Shown: positions 1 through 8,042 of the stretch, one piece after another
Position numbering within the stretch: position 1 is the first letter of the stretch
How the letters are laid out: every line of letters begins with the position of its first letter
Notes under the pieces: model-generated
What the model saw: only the letters and a program-made list of their open reading frames with translations
Told to the model about the DNA's origin: nothing
Databases searched by the model: none
NCBI GenBank assembly: GCA_009926135.1
Contig: RFPL01000004.1
Coordinates: forward strand, 124,001-188,000
Direction: 5' to 3'
DNA: 64,000 nucleotides
From: Sphingomonadaceae bacterium
GTDB taxonomy: Bacteria; Pseudomonadota; Alphaproteobacteria; Sphingomonadales; Sphingomonadaceae
Made by a program: the position numbers and the translations under genes

Positions 1-565
1 CGAGCTGGCACTCTATGGCGGCGCGCGCAGCCTGGTTGACTGGCATGCCCGTCACCAGTTCTGCGCTCGCTGCGGGGCCGGGACCAAGCTGTCCAAGGGC
101 GGTTGGCAGCGCAATTGCGATGCTTGCAAGGCGCAGCATTTCCCGCGCACCGATCCGGTCACGATCATGCTGATCGAGCACAAGGGCCACTTGCTGATGG
201 GCCGCCAGCCGCGTTTCCCGGCGCGGATCTATTCGGCGCTGGCCGGGTTTGTCGAACCGGGCGAAACGATCGAGGAAGCCGTGGCGCGCGAAAGCTTCGA
301 GGAAGCTGGCGTGGTGGTGCGCGATGTAAGCTATGTTGCCAGCCAGCCTTGGCCGTTCCCATCGCAGCTGATGATCGGCTGCCATGCCTATACCGACGAT
401 CCGGAACTGGCGATCGACACCACCGAGCTCGAAGAGGCCCGCTGGTTTACCCGCGAAGAGCTGGAAGCCGCTCGCGCGGCGGGGCCAGAAGGCAACGACA
501 TGCTGATCTTCCCGCGTCCGTTCGCGATTGCTCACAACTTGCTAGTCTGGTGGCTCGACAAATGA
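1..565 (+). CDS. nudC: NAD+ diphosphatase NudC (3' part, truncated by window edge)
   Basis: Partial gene: the frame is open from base 2 and the last 187 residues are present. The family hydrolyses NAD(H) to NMN(H) and AMP and removes NAD caps from RNA. Three signatures are visible in order. First is a zinc ribbon with two CxxC pairs (CARC and CDAC). Next is a complete Nudix box running from GFVEPGE to REsfEEAGV. Last is SQPWPFP, which separates NudC from other Nudix enzymes. The stop overlaps the next start (ATGA), so it is probably translated together with the DsbA-like gene. The N-terminal domain lies outside the window. Confidence 0.93.
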   Translation, partial: ELALYGGARSLVDWHARHQFCARCGAGTKLSKGGWQRNCDACKAQHFPRTDPVTIMLIEHKGHLLMGRQPRFPARIYSALAGFVEPGETIEEAVARESFEEAGVVVRDVSYVASQPWPFPSQLMIGCHAYTDDPELAIDTTELEEARWFTREELEAARAAGPEGNDMLIFPRPFAIAHNLLVWWLDK

Positions 566-1263
566 CCCGGCCCGCGAAAGTCACGATCGACATCTGGTCC
601 GACGTGATGTGCCCATGGTGCATCATCGGCTACTCGCAGTTGCAGAAAGGGTTGCAAAGCCTGGCGGGTGAGATCGAAGCCGAAGTGCGCTGGCATGCCT
701 TCCAGCTCAATCCGGATATGCCCGAAGAGGGTGAGGAGCAGCAGGCGCACCTGGCCCGCAAATATGGCCGCAGCCCTGATCAAATGGCTGCCGCGCGCGG
801 GCAGATGAAGGAAATCGCGGCGCGGGCTGGCTACTCGTTCGATTATACCGGTGGGGCCGAACAGCCCGAAGCGCGGCTGTGGAATACGCTGCGGGCGCAT
901 AAGCTGCTGCTGTGGACGCTGGCCCAGCATGGCCCGGAAAAGCAGACCGAACTGAAGCTGGCGCTGTTCGGGGCCCATTTCCAGCAGCGCCGCAACGTGT
1001 CGGACCCGGCAGTGCTGATCAAAATTGCCGAAAGCGTCGGGATTGAGCGCGCCGGGGCTGAAGCCGCGCTGGACAGTGCCGTGCTGGCCCAGCAGGCGCT
1101 GGAAGAGCAGCGCATGGCCTATGATATGAACGTCACCGGCGTTCCGGCCATGCTGATCAACGGCAAGTTCATGGTCCCTGGGTCTCAGGAGCCGGAAACC
1201 TATGCCAATGCCTTGCGGCGCGTCGTCGCGCGCGAGGCCGAAATGGCAGCGCGGGCAGGATGA
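562..1263 (+). CDS. DsbA family (FrnE-like) thiol oxidoreductase
   Basis: A 233-residue protein with a thioredoxin-fold DsbA/2-hydroxychromene-2-carboxylate isomerase-like domain. The N-terminus runs from a beta strand (IDIWSD) into the redox motif CPWC near residues 15-18. The C-terminus has the cis-Pro segment (GVPAMLINGKF). There is no signal peptide, so a cytoplasmic FrnE-type role in thiol-disulfide exchange is likely, unlike periplasmic DsbA. The ATG at 562 overlaps the nudC stop. The same frame stays open upstream to 103 but only inside nudC, so the 562 start is preferred. The gene ends by ATGA overlap with the SDR gene. Confidence 0.85.
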   Translation: MTRPAKVTIDIWSDVMCPWCIIGYSQLQKGLQSLAGEIEAEVRWHAFQLNPDMPEEGEEQQAHLARKYGRSPDQMAAARGQMKEIAARAGYSFDYTGGAEQPEARLWNTLRAHKLLLWTLAQHGPEKQTELKLALFGAHFQQRRNVSDPAVLIKIAESVGIERAGAEAALDSAVLAQQALEEQRMAYDMNVTGVPAMLINGKFMVPGSQEPETYANALRRVVAREAEMAARAG

Positions 1264-2033
1264 TGCCCGATTACACCGGCCAGGTCGCCGTGATCACTGG
1301 CGGGGCCGGCGGGATCGGCGGGGCGCTGGGCAAGGCGCTGGAGGCGGCTGGCGCGCAGGTATTGCTGGCTGACCGCGAAGCCGGTGACGGAATTGTCGCC
1401 TGCGACGTTTCGCGTGCCGACGACGTCGAAGCACTCGCAGACTTGGCCTGGCAGCGCTTCGGCCGCGTCGACCTGCTGATCAACAATGCTGGGATTTCGG
1501 GTGGTGGTGGCCGCTTGTGGAAGGCAGACATTGCTGCCGCTCGGCGCGTGTTCGAGGTCAATTTCTGGGGCGTCTGGCAGGGCTGCGCGGCCTTTGCCCC
1601 GCGGATGGCGGCGCAGGATTGCCCGAGCGCGATCTACAACGTTGCGTCCGAGAACGCCCTGTTTTGCGCTGTCCCGCGTTCAGCTGCCTATATTGCTTCC
1701 AAGCACGCAGTGCTGGGGCTGACCGAAAGCCTGCGCGAGGACCTGCCAGAGCATGTCCACGCCGGCACGATCATTCCGGGCTGGGTCTTGTCCGGCCTGA
1801 CCAGCGAAGGCGGCCGCGATATTGCGATGCCCGCCGAACGCTATGCCGAGATCATCCTTCCGCAGCTTGCTGCGCGTGAGCGGTTCGTGGTGAGCCATGC
1901 CTACAACGCGGTGCAGATGGCCGAGCGGACCGATGCACTGGAAGCGGCCTTTGCCCGCCATGCCCCGCGCTATGACGGCGATGAGGAATATGACGTGCGG
2001 GCCTATATCGCCCGCTTGCGTGGCGAGCGTTAA
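1260..2033 (+). CDS. SDR family oxidoreductase
   Basis: A 257-residue classical short-chain dehydrogenase. The NAD(P)-binding TGGAGGIGG motif is near residues 14-22, the structural NNAGIS is near 75-80, and the catalytic Tyr-Lys is in YIASK. The substrate cannot be deduced. The start overlaps the preceding stop (ATGATG; ATG at 1260 or 1263). The run nudC, DsbA-like, SDR is gapless and is probably one transcript. Confidence 0.85.
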   Translation: MMPDYTGQVAVITGGAGGIGGALGKALEAAGAQVLLADREAGDGIVACDVSRADDVEALADLAWQRFGRVDLLINNAGISGGGGRLWKADIAAARRVFEVNFWGVWQGCAAFAPRMAAQDCPSAIYNVASENALFCAVPRSAAYIASKHAVLGLTESLREDLPEHVHAGTIIPGWVLSGLTSEGGRDIAMPAERYAEIILPQLAARERFVVSHAYNAVQMAERTDALEAAFARHAPRYDGDEEYDVRAYIARLRGER

Positions 2034-2044
2034 GCCCAGCCCGG

Positions 2045-2458
2045 TTAGACCAGCCCCAGGCGCGCGAGATCGGCGGCGATGTGGCCAGGCAGGACTTCGC
2101 CCGCCTCCTCTTCGCTGCCGAGGTCACGCGGAGCATCTGCATCTTCCAGATAACGCCAGCCCTGATGGGCGCGCTTGGGCCGGGGCATGACTTCGATCAG
2201 CCTGGCCGCTATGACGATATTGGTGCGGCCGCCTTCGGCTTCTTCAAAGCGCAGGATCGGGCTGCGCATCACCAGCTGGTGCTTGAAGATCCAGAACAGG
2301 GAACCGCCTCCCGAGCCATCTTTGGGCACGATCTCTTCGTGCCGCTTGGGCAGGTAACGGGTGGTCAGGTAAGCTTCGGTCCCGCGCGTGGCGAACCAGC
2401 TGCGCATTTCCTCAAGCGATTGGGCCCCGTAGGCCACCTTGGTCAGGTGCAGCGGCAT
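2045..2458 (-). CDS. DUF1489 family protein
   Basis: A 137-residue cytoplasmic protein matching the alphaproteobacterial DUF1489 family from its opening (MPLHLTKVAYGA) and the conserved RYLPKRHEE and FWIFKHQLVMRSP segments. The family has no established function. I take the ATG at 2458, which overlaps the mgtE stop by one base (TGATG); one codon upstream there is only a TTG. Placement directly after mgtE with overlap suggests co-transcription. The gene is convergent with the SDR gene 11 bases away. Confidence 0.82.
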   Translation of the reverse strand: MPLHLTKVAYGAQSLEEMRSWFATRGTEAYLTTRYLPKRHEEIVPKDGSGGGSLFWIFKHQLVMRSPILRFEEAEGGRTNIVIAARLIEVMPRPKRAHQGWRYLEDADAPRDLGSEEEAGEVLPGHIAADLARLGLV

Positions 2459-3888
2459 CAAGCCAATCCGCTCAGTACGGCCAGGCCCAGGAAGGAAAAG
2501 AATCCCATTACGTCGGTCGCCATGGTCACGAAGACAGCGGAGGATACGGCGGGATCGATTTTCAGCCGATCCAGCGTCACTGGCACCAGGATGCCGGCCA
2601 AGCCGGCAATCAGGTTGTTGATCAGCATCGCCGTTGCAATCACTGCTCCCAGCAGGGGATTGCCGAAGATCAAGGCTACCCCAGTCCCGATCAGCGCACC
2701 CAGCGTCAGGCCATTGGCCGAAGCAATGCTGAATTCGCGGCCGATCATGCGCCAGGTGTTGGTGCTGGTAAGCTGGTTGGTCGCGAGCGCGCGGACGATC
2801 ACTGCCAGGGTTTGGGTACCGGCATTGCCGCCCATCCCGGACACGATCGGCATCAGCACCGCCAGCAAGGCGAACTTGGCAATTGCGCCCTGGAACAGGC
2901 CGACCACGCTGGCCGCAATGATTGCTGTCCCCAGGTTGACCACCAGCCAGGTCAGGCGGGTGCGGATCGTGGTCTGGATCGGCTCGTTAATGTCACCATC
3001 ACCGGCACCGGACAGCAGCAGCACGTCTTCGCCTGCTTCTTCCTGGATGATGTGGACCACGTCATCAACCGTGATCTGGCCGACCAGCCGGCCATCGGCA
3101 TCGACGACGGCGGCCGAGATCAGCGCGTATTTCTGGAAGCGCAGTGCCACCTCTTCCTGGTCCATCGTTACTGGGATCAGGGTCTGGTCGCGCTGCATCA
3201 CGTCGGTCAGTGCAATTCCGCGCGGGGTGCGCAGGATCCAGCTGAGGGCGCAGGTGCCAAGCGGGTGGAACCGCGCATCGACGATGAAGACTTCCCAGAA
3301 CTCGTTGGCAAGATCACGCCCGTCGCGCAGGAAATCGATCAGGTCGCCCACGGTCATGTGTTCGGGCACCGCGACGAAATCGCGGCTCATCAGACGGCCG
3401 GCGGACTCTTCCGGATAGGACAGAGCGGTCTCGATTGCCGCGCGGTCCTCTGGCTCCATCTCGGCCAGGACGGCCTGCTGGTCCTCCTCGTCGAGGTCTT
3501 CCAGCATGGCAACGGCATCGTCGGTATCGAGCTGCTCGGCGATGTCGGCAACAGTTTCTGCCGGAAGCTGTTCGACGATGTCCTCACGGACATAGTCGTT
3601 GAGCTCGGCATAGACCTCGCTGCCCATCAGGTCGCTGATGGCGCTGGCGAGTGCCGGGCGATCGTCGGAATCGAGCAGTTCGAAAAGGTCGGCGATGTCG
3701 GCGGGGTGAAGCCCCTCGACCATGCCGTAGACCGCGTCGTTCTCGCCCGCTTCCAGCCTGTCGCGCACGCGGCGGACGAATTCGGGCTTCAGCGTGTTTT
3801 CGGCGTCCAGGCTGTCGCTTTCAAGCGCCGGCTCAGCCGTGGGAGCGGCGCTTTCGAGCAGGTCGGGATCGAGCTTGTCCATGGTCAT
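2458..3888 (-). CDS. mgtE: Magnesium transporter MgtE
   Basis: A 476-residue MgtE-family Mg2+ channel. The acidic N-terminal MgtE_N superhelical domain covers roughly residues 40-150 (PADIADLFELLD and repeated acidic helices). A CBS pair follows at about 150-280, then five membrane segments including the pore-lining GNAGTQTLAVIVRALA signature. Known members are gated by cytoplasmic Mg2+ binding at the N and CBS domains. Length is typical (450-480). The start is ATG 3888, with ATG 3882 as an alternative. It is divergent from ppiB and overlaps DUF1489 at its 3' end. Confidence 0.95.
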   Translation of the reverse strand: MTMDKLDPDLLESAAPTAEPALESDSLDAENTLKPEFVRRVRDRLEAGENDAVYGMVEGLHPADIADLFELLDSDDRPALASAISDLMGSEVYAELNDYVREDIVEQLPAETVADIAEQLDTDDAVAMLEDLDEEDQQAVLAEMEPEDRAAIETALSYPEESAGRLMSRDFVAVPEHMTVGDLIDFLRDGRDLANEFWEVFIVDARFHPLGTCALSWILRTPRGIALTDVMQRDQTLIPVTMDQEEVALRFQKYALISAAVVDADGRLVGQITVDDVVHIIQEEAGEDVLLLSGAGDGDINEPIQTTIRTRLTWLVVNLGTAIIAASVVGLFQGAIAKFALLAVLMPIVSGMGGNAGTQTLAVIVRALATNQLTSTNTWRMIGREFSIASANGLTLGALIGTGVALIFGNPLLGAVIATAMLINNLIAGLAGILVPVTLDRLKIDPAVSSAVFVTMATDVMGFFSFLGLAVLSGLA

Positions 3889-4000
3889 GACCGGGCCGGT
3901 CTAGGCGGGTCACCGGCTTTTGCAACCCGGCTTCCGGCTTGGCGCGTGACTTTGTCCCAAGCGGCCCTATATCGGCTGCGAAAACCTGATGGAGACTACA

Positions 4001-4447
4001 ATGGCTGAAACCCTTACCCTCTCGCTCGACAGCGGCGACGTCGTCATCAAGCTGCGTCCGGACCTGGCCCCCGGCCATGTCGAACGGATCGTCGAGCTGG
4101 CGAACGAAGGCTTCTATGACGGTGTGAAGTTCCACCGCGTGATCCCTGGCTTCATGGCACAGGGCGGCTGCCCGCAGGGCACCGGCATGGGTGGTTCGGA
4201 CAAGCCCGACCTGAAGGCCGAATTCAACGCCGAACCCCACGTGCGCGGCGTCTGCTCGATGGCCCGCACCTCGGCCCCGAACTCGGCCAACAGCCAGTTC
4301 TTCATCTGCTTCGACGATGCGACCTTCCTCGACAAGCAGTACACTGTCTGGGGCCAGGTGATCGAAGGCATGGAACACGTTGATGCCCTGCCCAAGGGCG
4401 AACCGCCGCGCGAACCGGGCGTGATCCGCAAGGCGACTGTGGCTTAA
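4001..4447 (+). CDS. ppiB: Peptidyl-prolyl cis-trans isomerase (cyclophilin B type)
   Basis: A 148-residue cytoplasmic cyclophilin that catalyses Xaa-Pro isomerisation. The active-site blocks are intact: FHRVIPGFMAQGG near residues 45-57 holds the catalytic Arg, Phe and Gln, and SMARTSAPNSANSQFFI holds the second Gln and Phe. The ATG at 4001 is preferred over 3989 because GGAG lies at 3991-3994, six bases upstream. The gene is divergent from mgtE. Its TAA shares the palindrome TTAA with the stop of the convergent secreted cyclophilin. Confidence 0.95.
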   Translation: MAETLTLSLDSGDVVIKLRPDLAPGHVERIVELANEGFYDGVKFHRVIPGFMAQGGCPQGTGMGGSDKPDLKAEFNAEPHVRGVCSMARTSAPNSANSQFFICFDDATFLDKQYTVWGQVIEGMEHVDALPKGEPPREPGVIRKATVA

Positions 4448-5130
4448 GGAGCCGGCTTCGGCGCCGGCGGATCAGCGATCCGCCGCGCGCTGATAATCCT
4501 GATCGGCGGCTCCAGCATCTGGCCTTTGAGCAGCCCTTCGCCCTTGGTGGGCGAAATCGGCGCATCCCAGATCCTGCGCACCACATCCATTCCGGCAGAG
4601 ACCCGGCCAAAGGCGGCAAAGCCGGCCTGGGCATCGGGTTCGCTCGCCTTGGGATCGGCATCAAGGCTGGGCAGTTCCGACAGCATGATCGACCAGTCGG
4701 CCGTGGCCGTCCCCGGCGCATGGCGCGCCATCGATATCGTGCCGGCCTTGTGCAGGATGCCGGTCTGGCTGGTTGGCTCATGCGCGATCGGTTTCAGCAC
4801 CTTCAGCGGATTGCTCTTCAGTCCGGCTTGGATCAGCCCATTGGGCTGGTCGCCCCAGGCCAGCCGCAGCGAGCGGTAAAAGGTAATCCCGTCGAACTTC
4901 TTCTGGTCGACATAGCGCACGAAGTTCTGGGTGGTGATCGGCGCGCGCTTGTTATCGAGTTCAAGCTCGATCGTGCCCAGTTCAGTCACCAGCGCGACCT
5001 TGACCGTATCCCCAAGCGGCGGAGCCGGCTTGGCAGCGACTGGACGCTTGTCCGGGGCCTTCTTGGGCGGCGCGGCAGCGGCCAGAACAAACAGGGCGGG
5101 AATGGCGAGCAGGGCGAATCGGCGGTTCAT
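4444..5130 (-). CDS. Secreted cyclophilin-like peptidylprolyl isomerase with altered active site
   Basis: A 228-residue protein with an N-terminal signal peptide (MNRRFALLAIPALFVLAAAA), a Pro/Lys-rich linker and a cyclophilin domain from about residue 45. The start at 5130 is supported by an AGGAT site eight bases upstream; an in-frame ATG at 5148 lacks one. Compared with PpiB next door, the catalytic Arg (FYRS) and one Gln (LIQAG) remain. The GFM Phe is Leu, and SQFFI is replaced by a DWSIML segment, so catalysis may be weak or specialised. The protein is probably periplasmic and may act as a folding factor. It converges on ppiB with a four-base overlap. Confidence 0.85.
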   Translation of the reverse strand: MNRRFALLAIPALFVLAAAAPPKKAPDKRPVAAKPAPPLGDTVKVALVTELGTIELELDNKRAPITTQNFVRYVDQKKFDGITFYRSLRLAWGDQPNGLIQAGLKSNPLKVLKPIAHEPTSQTGILHKAGTISMARHAPGTATADWSIMLSELPSLDADPKASEPDAQAGFAAFGRVSAGMDVVRRIWDAPISPTKGEGLLKGQMLEPPIRIISARRIADPPAPKPAP

Positions 5131-5222
5131 AGCGCGATCCTGCCTCATGCCGACTGCTTTCGACTAGGGGCCTTGTTCAGGGCGAACAAACCCCCATTTC
5201 GTGGCTTTAGCGGGAGTTAGCT

Positions 5223-5666
5223 ATGCTGGGTGTTCAGTTTCTGGTTGTGGGCATCCTGCTGGTCACCCTTGCTTGGCCGCAACTGCCCTTCAGTCGGATG
5301 ATTATTTCCGGTGGACTGGTTTTGGCGGATTGGCTGGATCAGCACTGTACGCGAGTTCGTGGTCTGCTTGGTATTGGGCTGGCGCTGTTGCTGTTTGCGG
5401 TGATCTGGGCCTTGCAAGGCGATGCCCCGATGTTCCTTGCGATGATCCTGCCAGAGCTGTCTGCCTGGTTTGCGACTTTCGAGATCGCGACTCTGACGGA
5501 GGCAGTCGTCGGACTTGGCTCAGCCATTGTGGCAGCGCGCGCCGCAGGTCTGCACAATTACCTCAGAGGACGCGTGCGCGCCCACCGTTCGCGTCCCGCC
5601 AGGAACCCCATTCGGCAGCCAGTCAATGACGACGACCGAATATGGTCGCTACTCGTCGCGGCCTAG
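5223..5666 (+). CDS. Hypothetical membrane protein
   Basis: A 147-residue protein I do not recognise. Hydrophobic segments at about residues 4-22 and 49-67, with a weaker one near 70-105, suggest two or three membrane spans. A basic tail follows, rich in Arg (RGRVRAHRSRPARN). A GGAG site at 5212-5215 sits seven bases before the ATG, which supports translation. Base composition is somewhat less GC-rich than in the neighbours, with more TTG and GTT codons. It stands alone, convergent with the LysR gene. It could be a small holin-like or envelope protein, but nothing in the sequence settles that. Confidence 0.55.
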   Translation: MLGVQFLVVGILLVTLAWPQLPFSRMIISGGLVLADWLDQHCTRVRGLLGIGLALLLFAVIWALQGDAPMFLAMILPELSAWFATFEIATLTEAVVGLGSAIVAARAAGLHNYLRGRVRAHRSRPARNPIRQPVNDDDRIWSLLVAA

Positions 5667-5676
5667 ACCGGCGGCA

Positions 5677-6561
5677 TCACAGCCCGCTTTTCACCACCCA
5701 GTCGTGGAAGATTCGCACAGCGCGCACGTCCAGCGCGTGCGGCTTGCAGATGAACCAGTAGGAGTAGGGGCTCTCAACCTCGATATCGAACAGGCTGGCC
5801 AGGCGATTGTCATGGGCGCGGTCGAAGTGGGCATCGTGCATGATTGCAACACCCAGCCCCTGGGCCGCCGCCTCCAGAATTAGCTGGCCCGAATCGTAAT
5901 GATCGATCGCGGCGGGATCGAGGTCGCCCAGGCCGATCGCCTGTTTCCACGCCACGAAGCTGTCGGGCAGTTCGGTGTGGATGAGGAAGGTCTGGCGCGA
6001 CAGCATTTCGCGGTCAGGCACCGGGCCGATCTCTGCGGCCAGCGCCTTGGAAGTGATCGCGTAGACCTTGTTGTGATCGAGCCGGACCGCATGGAACGAT
6101 GGATCGGGCTGCGGGGACAGGATAAAGGCCGCATCCAGGGTGTCCCCTACCCGGTGATCAAGATGCGGGCTGGTATCGAAATCGATGTGCAGGCGCGGCT
6201 GGGTTTTGCGCAGCTCGGGCAGGCGCGGGAACAGCCGCTGGCTGCCGAACAGCGGCAGCACGCCCAGACGCAGGCGCAGCACGCGGCTGTCTTCAACCTG
6301 GCCTTCGACTGCGGCGGCCAGCTCGTCGAACTTGGGCGCGACCGCGTTGTAGAAGGTGCTGCCCTCGTCGGTCAGCTTCATCGCCTGGTGCTGGCGCGTG
6401 AACAGCCGTTTGCCGATGAATTCCTCAAGCGCGGAAACCCGGCGCGACAGGGCCGAGGGGCTCAGGCCAAGCTCGTCTGCTGCCGACCGTGCCGAGCCAA
6501 GCCGGACGATCCGCACAAACGCTTCAATCGCGCGCAGAGGGGGCAGGCGGCGGATGGCCAA
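5677..6561 (-). CDS. LysR family transcriptional regulator (GcvA-like)
   Basis: A 294-residue LysR regulator. The N-terminal winged HTH covers residues 1-60 (LPPLRAIEAFVRIVRLGSARSAADELGLSPSALSRRV), followed by a substrate-binding domain of the GcvA/AmpR subgroup. No ATG is available near the domain start. The likely initiator is TTG at 6561, preceded by GAAGAG at suitable spacing and lying five bases after the corC stop. The close spacing implies co-transcription with corC, at the position where lnt is often found in this gene order. The target is unknown. Confidence 0.85.
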   Translation of the reverse strand: MAIRRLPPLRAIEAFVRIVRLGSARSAADELGLSPSALSRRVSALEEFIGKRLFTRQHQAMKLTDEGSTFYNAVAPKFDELAAAVEGQVEDSRVLRLRLGVLPLFGSQRLFPRLPELRKTQPRLHIDFDTSPHLDHRVGDTLDAAFILSPQPDPSFHAVRLDHNKVYAITSKALAAEIGPVPDREMLSRQTFLIHTELPDSFVAWKQAIGLGDLDPAAIDHYDSGQLILEAAAQGLGVAIMHDAHFDRAHDNRLASLFDIEVESPYSYWFICKPHALDVRAVRIFHDWVVKSGL

Positions 6562-6566
6562 GGTGA

Positions 6567-7469
6567 TTACTCTTCGGATTCGTCCCGGGGAGAGGGCGGA
6601 TGCAGGCGCAGACGGGTAACATGCTTTTCGTTGCCCGCAATCACTTCCAGCCGCCAGCCGCTGGGATGATCGAGAATTGCCCCGACTGGTGGCACGGCTT
6701 CGGCCAGCAGAAAGGCCAGGCCGCCAATCGTATCGACGTCTTCCTCGACTTCGGCGAGGCGGGGGTCGATCGCGTCGGCCACGTCGTCCAGATCCGCCCG
6801 GGCATCGGCTTCCCACATCCCGTTATCCAGCGGGACCAGCAGCACTTCGGGCGCATCATCGTGCTCGTCCTCGATTTCGCCGATGATTTCCTCGACCAGA
6901 TCCTCGATGGTGATGATCCCGTCCGTGCCCGAATATTCGTCGATCACCACGGCGAGATGGACCCGGCTGGCGCGCATGTCGTTCAGAACGTCAAGCGCGC
7001 CGCGCGCCTGGGGTACGTAAAGCGGCTGGCGCAGCAGGCTGGTCCAGTCCTTGGGCGGCTTGCCACTGGCCAGGTGCTTGAACACATCCTTGATCAGCAC
7101 CATGCCAACGATCTCGTCCATGCTGTCGCGGTAGACGGGCATGCGCGAATGGCCGTGAACCGCAAAGGCGCTGACCACTTCGTCCCAGGTGGCGGTTTCC
7201 GGCACGGCAACGATTCCGCCGCGCGGGATCGCCACATCGTCGGCATCGTGTTCGCTGAAATGCAGGAGGTTGCGGAGCATGTCGCGCTCCAGCGCCGAAA
7301 GGTCACCGTTACGTGACGATCCGCCGTCATCTTCATGCTCGTCGATTGCTTCTTCAAGCTGGGCGCGCAGCGATTGTTCGCCGCCGCCATCAACCCGCTC
7401 AAACCAGCGTTTGATCGCGCGCCAGATGGAGCGCCTAGACTCCCCGTCTCCGGATGGGCCCTCGGCCAT
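6567..7469 (-). CDS. corC: CorC/YbeX family CBS-domain protein
   Basis: A 300-residue cytoplasmic protein. An acidic N-terminal region (about residues 1-75) leads into two CBS motifs (HGHSRMPVYRDSMDEIVGM near residue 110, and a second ending IDEYSGTDGIITIEDLVEEIIGEI). The C-terminal CorC_HlyC domain follows. The membrane DUF21 part of larger homologues is absent. Members are linked to Mg2+/Co2+ resistance and, in the ybeZYX context, to ribosome maintenance. The ATG at 7469 lies nine bases after the ybeY stop. This is the third gene of the phoH-ybeY-corC group. Confidence 0.9.
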   Translation of the reverse strand: MAEGPSGDGESRRSIWRAIKRWFERVDGGGEQSLRAQLEEAIDEHEDDGGSSRNGDLSALERDMLRNLLHFSEHDADDVAIPRGGIVAVPETATWDEVVSAFAVHGHSRMPVYRDSMDEIVGMVLIKDVFKHLASGKPPKDWTSLLRQPLYVPQARGALDVLNDMRASRVHLAVVIDEYSGTDGIITIEDLVEEIIGEIEDEHDDAPEVLLVPLDNGMWEADARADLDDVADAIDPRLAEVEEDVDTIGGLAFLLAEAVPPVGAILDHPSGWRLEVIAGNEKHVTRLRLHPPSPRDESEE

Positions 7470-7477
7470 GGTTTTCG

Positions 7478-8017
7478 TCAGTCCCCTCTGTGCGATCCGG
7501 TCGCTGGATCGCGATCGCCATATGGGTCGGCAATGCCCATTTGCGCAAGTGCCTTGATCTCCAGCCCTTCCATCGCGGCAGCCTCTTCGTCGGAGTGGAC
7601 ATGGTCGTGCCCAGCCAGATGCAGCAGGCCATGGACAACCAGATGGGCCGCGTGGTGTTCCAGCAGCACGCCATTGTCCGCCGCCTCGCGCGCGCAGGTT
7701 TCCAGTGCCAGGGCGATATCGCCGAGCAGTTCGGGCGGGCCATCCGGGGCGAGCGCCAGCAGGTCGTCCCGCTCCAGCATCGGGAAGGACAGCACGTTGG
7801 TCGGCTTGTCCTTGCCGCGCCATTCCCGGTTCAGTGCATGAACCTCGGCGTCGTCAGAAAAGAGCAGGCTGGCCGACAGGCGCGGATTGGCAAGTTCAGG
7901 CGCGACTGCGCTCAACGCGCCAAGCGCACGTTCGGCCAGGATTTCCCAGTCGATGGTGTCGGGCCAAGCGGCCTCAATCGAGATTTCCAGTTCCACGTGC
8001 CCCCCATGCCGCGCCAT
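7478..8017 (-). CDS. ybeY: Endoribonuclease YbeY (16S rRNA maturation)
   Basis: A 179-residue metal-dependent RNase required in other bacteria for 16S rRNA 3'-end maturation and 70S quality control. The zinc-binding signature H-G-x-L-H-L-x-G-H-D-H is intact (HGLLHLAGHDH near residue 125). NREWRGKDKPTNVLSFP, the family's conserved central block, is also present. I take the ATG at 8017 (MARHGGHVELEI). An in-frame ATG at 8068 would overlap phoH by 26 bases and add residues not usual for the family. The gene lies between phoH and corC. Confidence 0.93.
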   Translation of the reverse strand: MARHGGHVELEISIEAAWPDTIDWEILAERALGALSAVAPELANPRLSASLLFSDDAEVHALNREWRGKDKPTNVLSFPMLERDDLLALAPDGPPELLGDIALALETCAREAADNGVLLEHHAAHLVVHGLLHLAGHDHVHSDEEAAAMEGLEIKALAQMGIADPYGDRDPATGSHRGD

Positions 8018-8042
8018 GGCGTGCAAGTCGAGCGCGGCGGCG

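Noticed and set aside
2081..3418. A 445-codon frame opposite mgtE
   Set aside because: Ser/Arg-rich composition, no motif; mgtE on the other strand is certain.
3889..4000. Clear sigma-70 promoter for ppiB
   Set aside because: TTGTCC/TATAT and TTGGCG/TATAT pairs have spacers far outside 16-19 bases.
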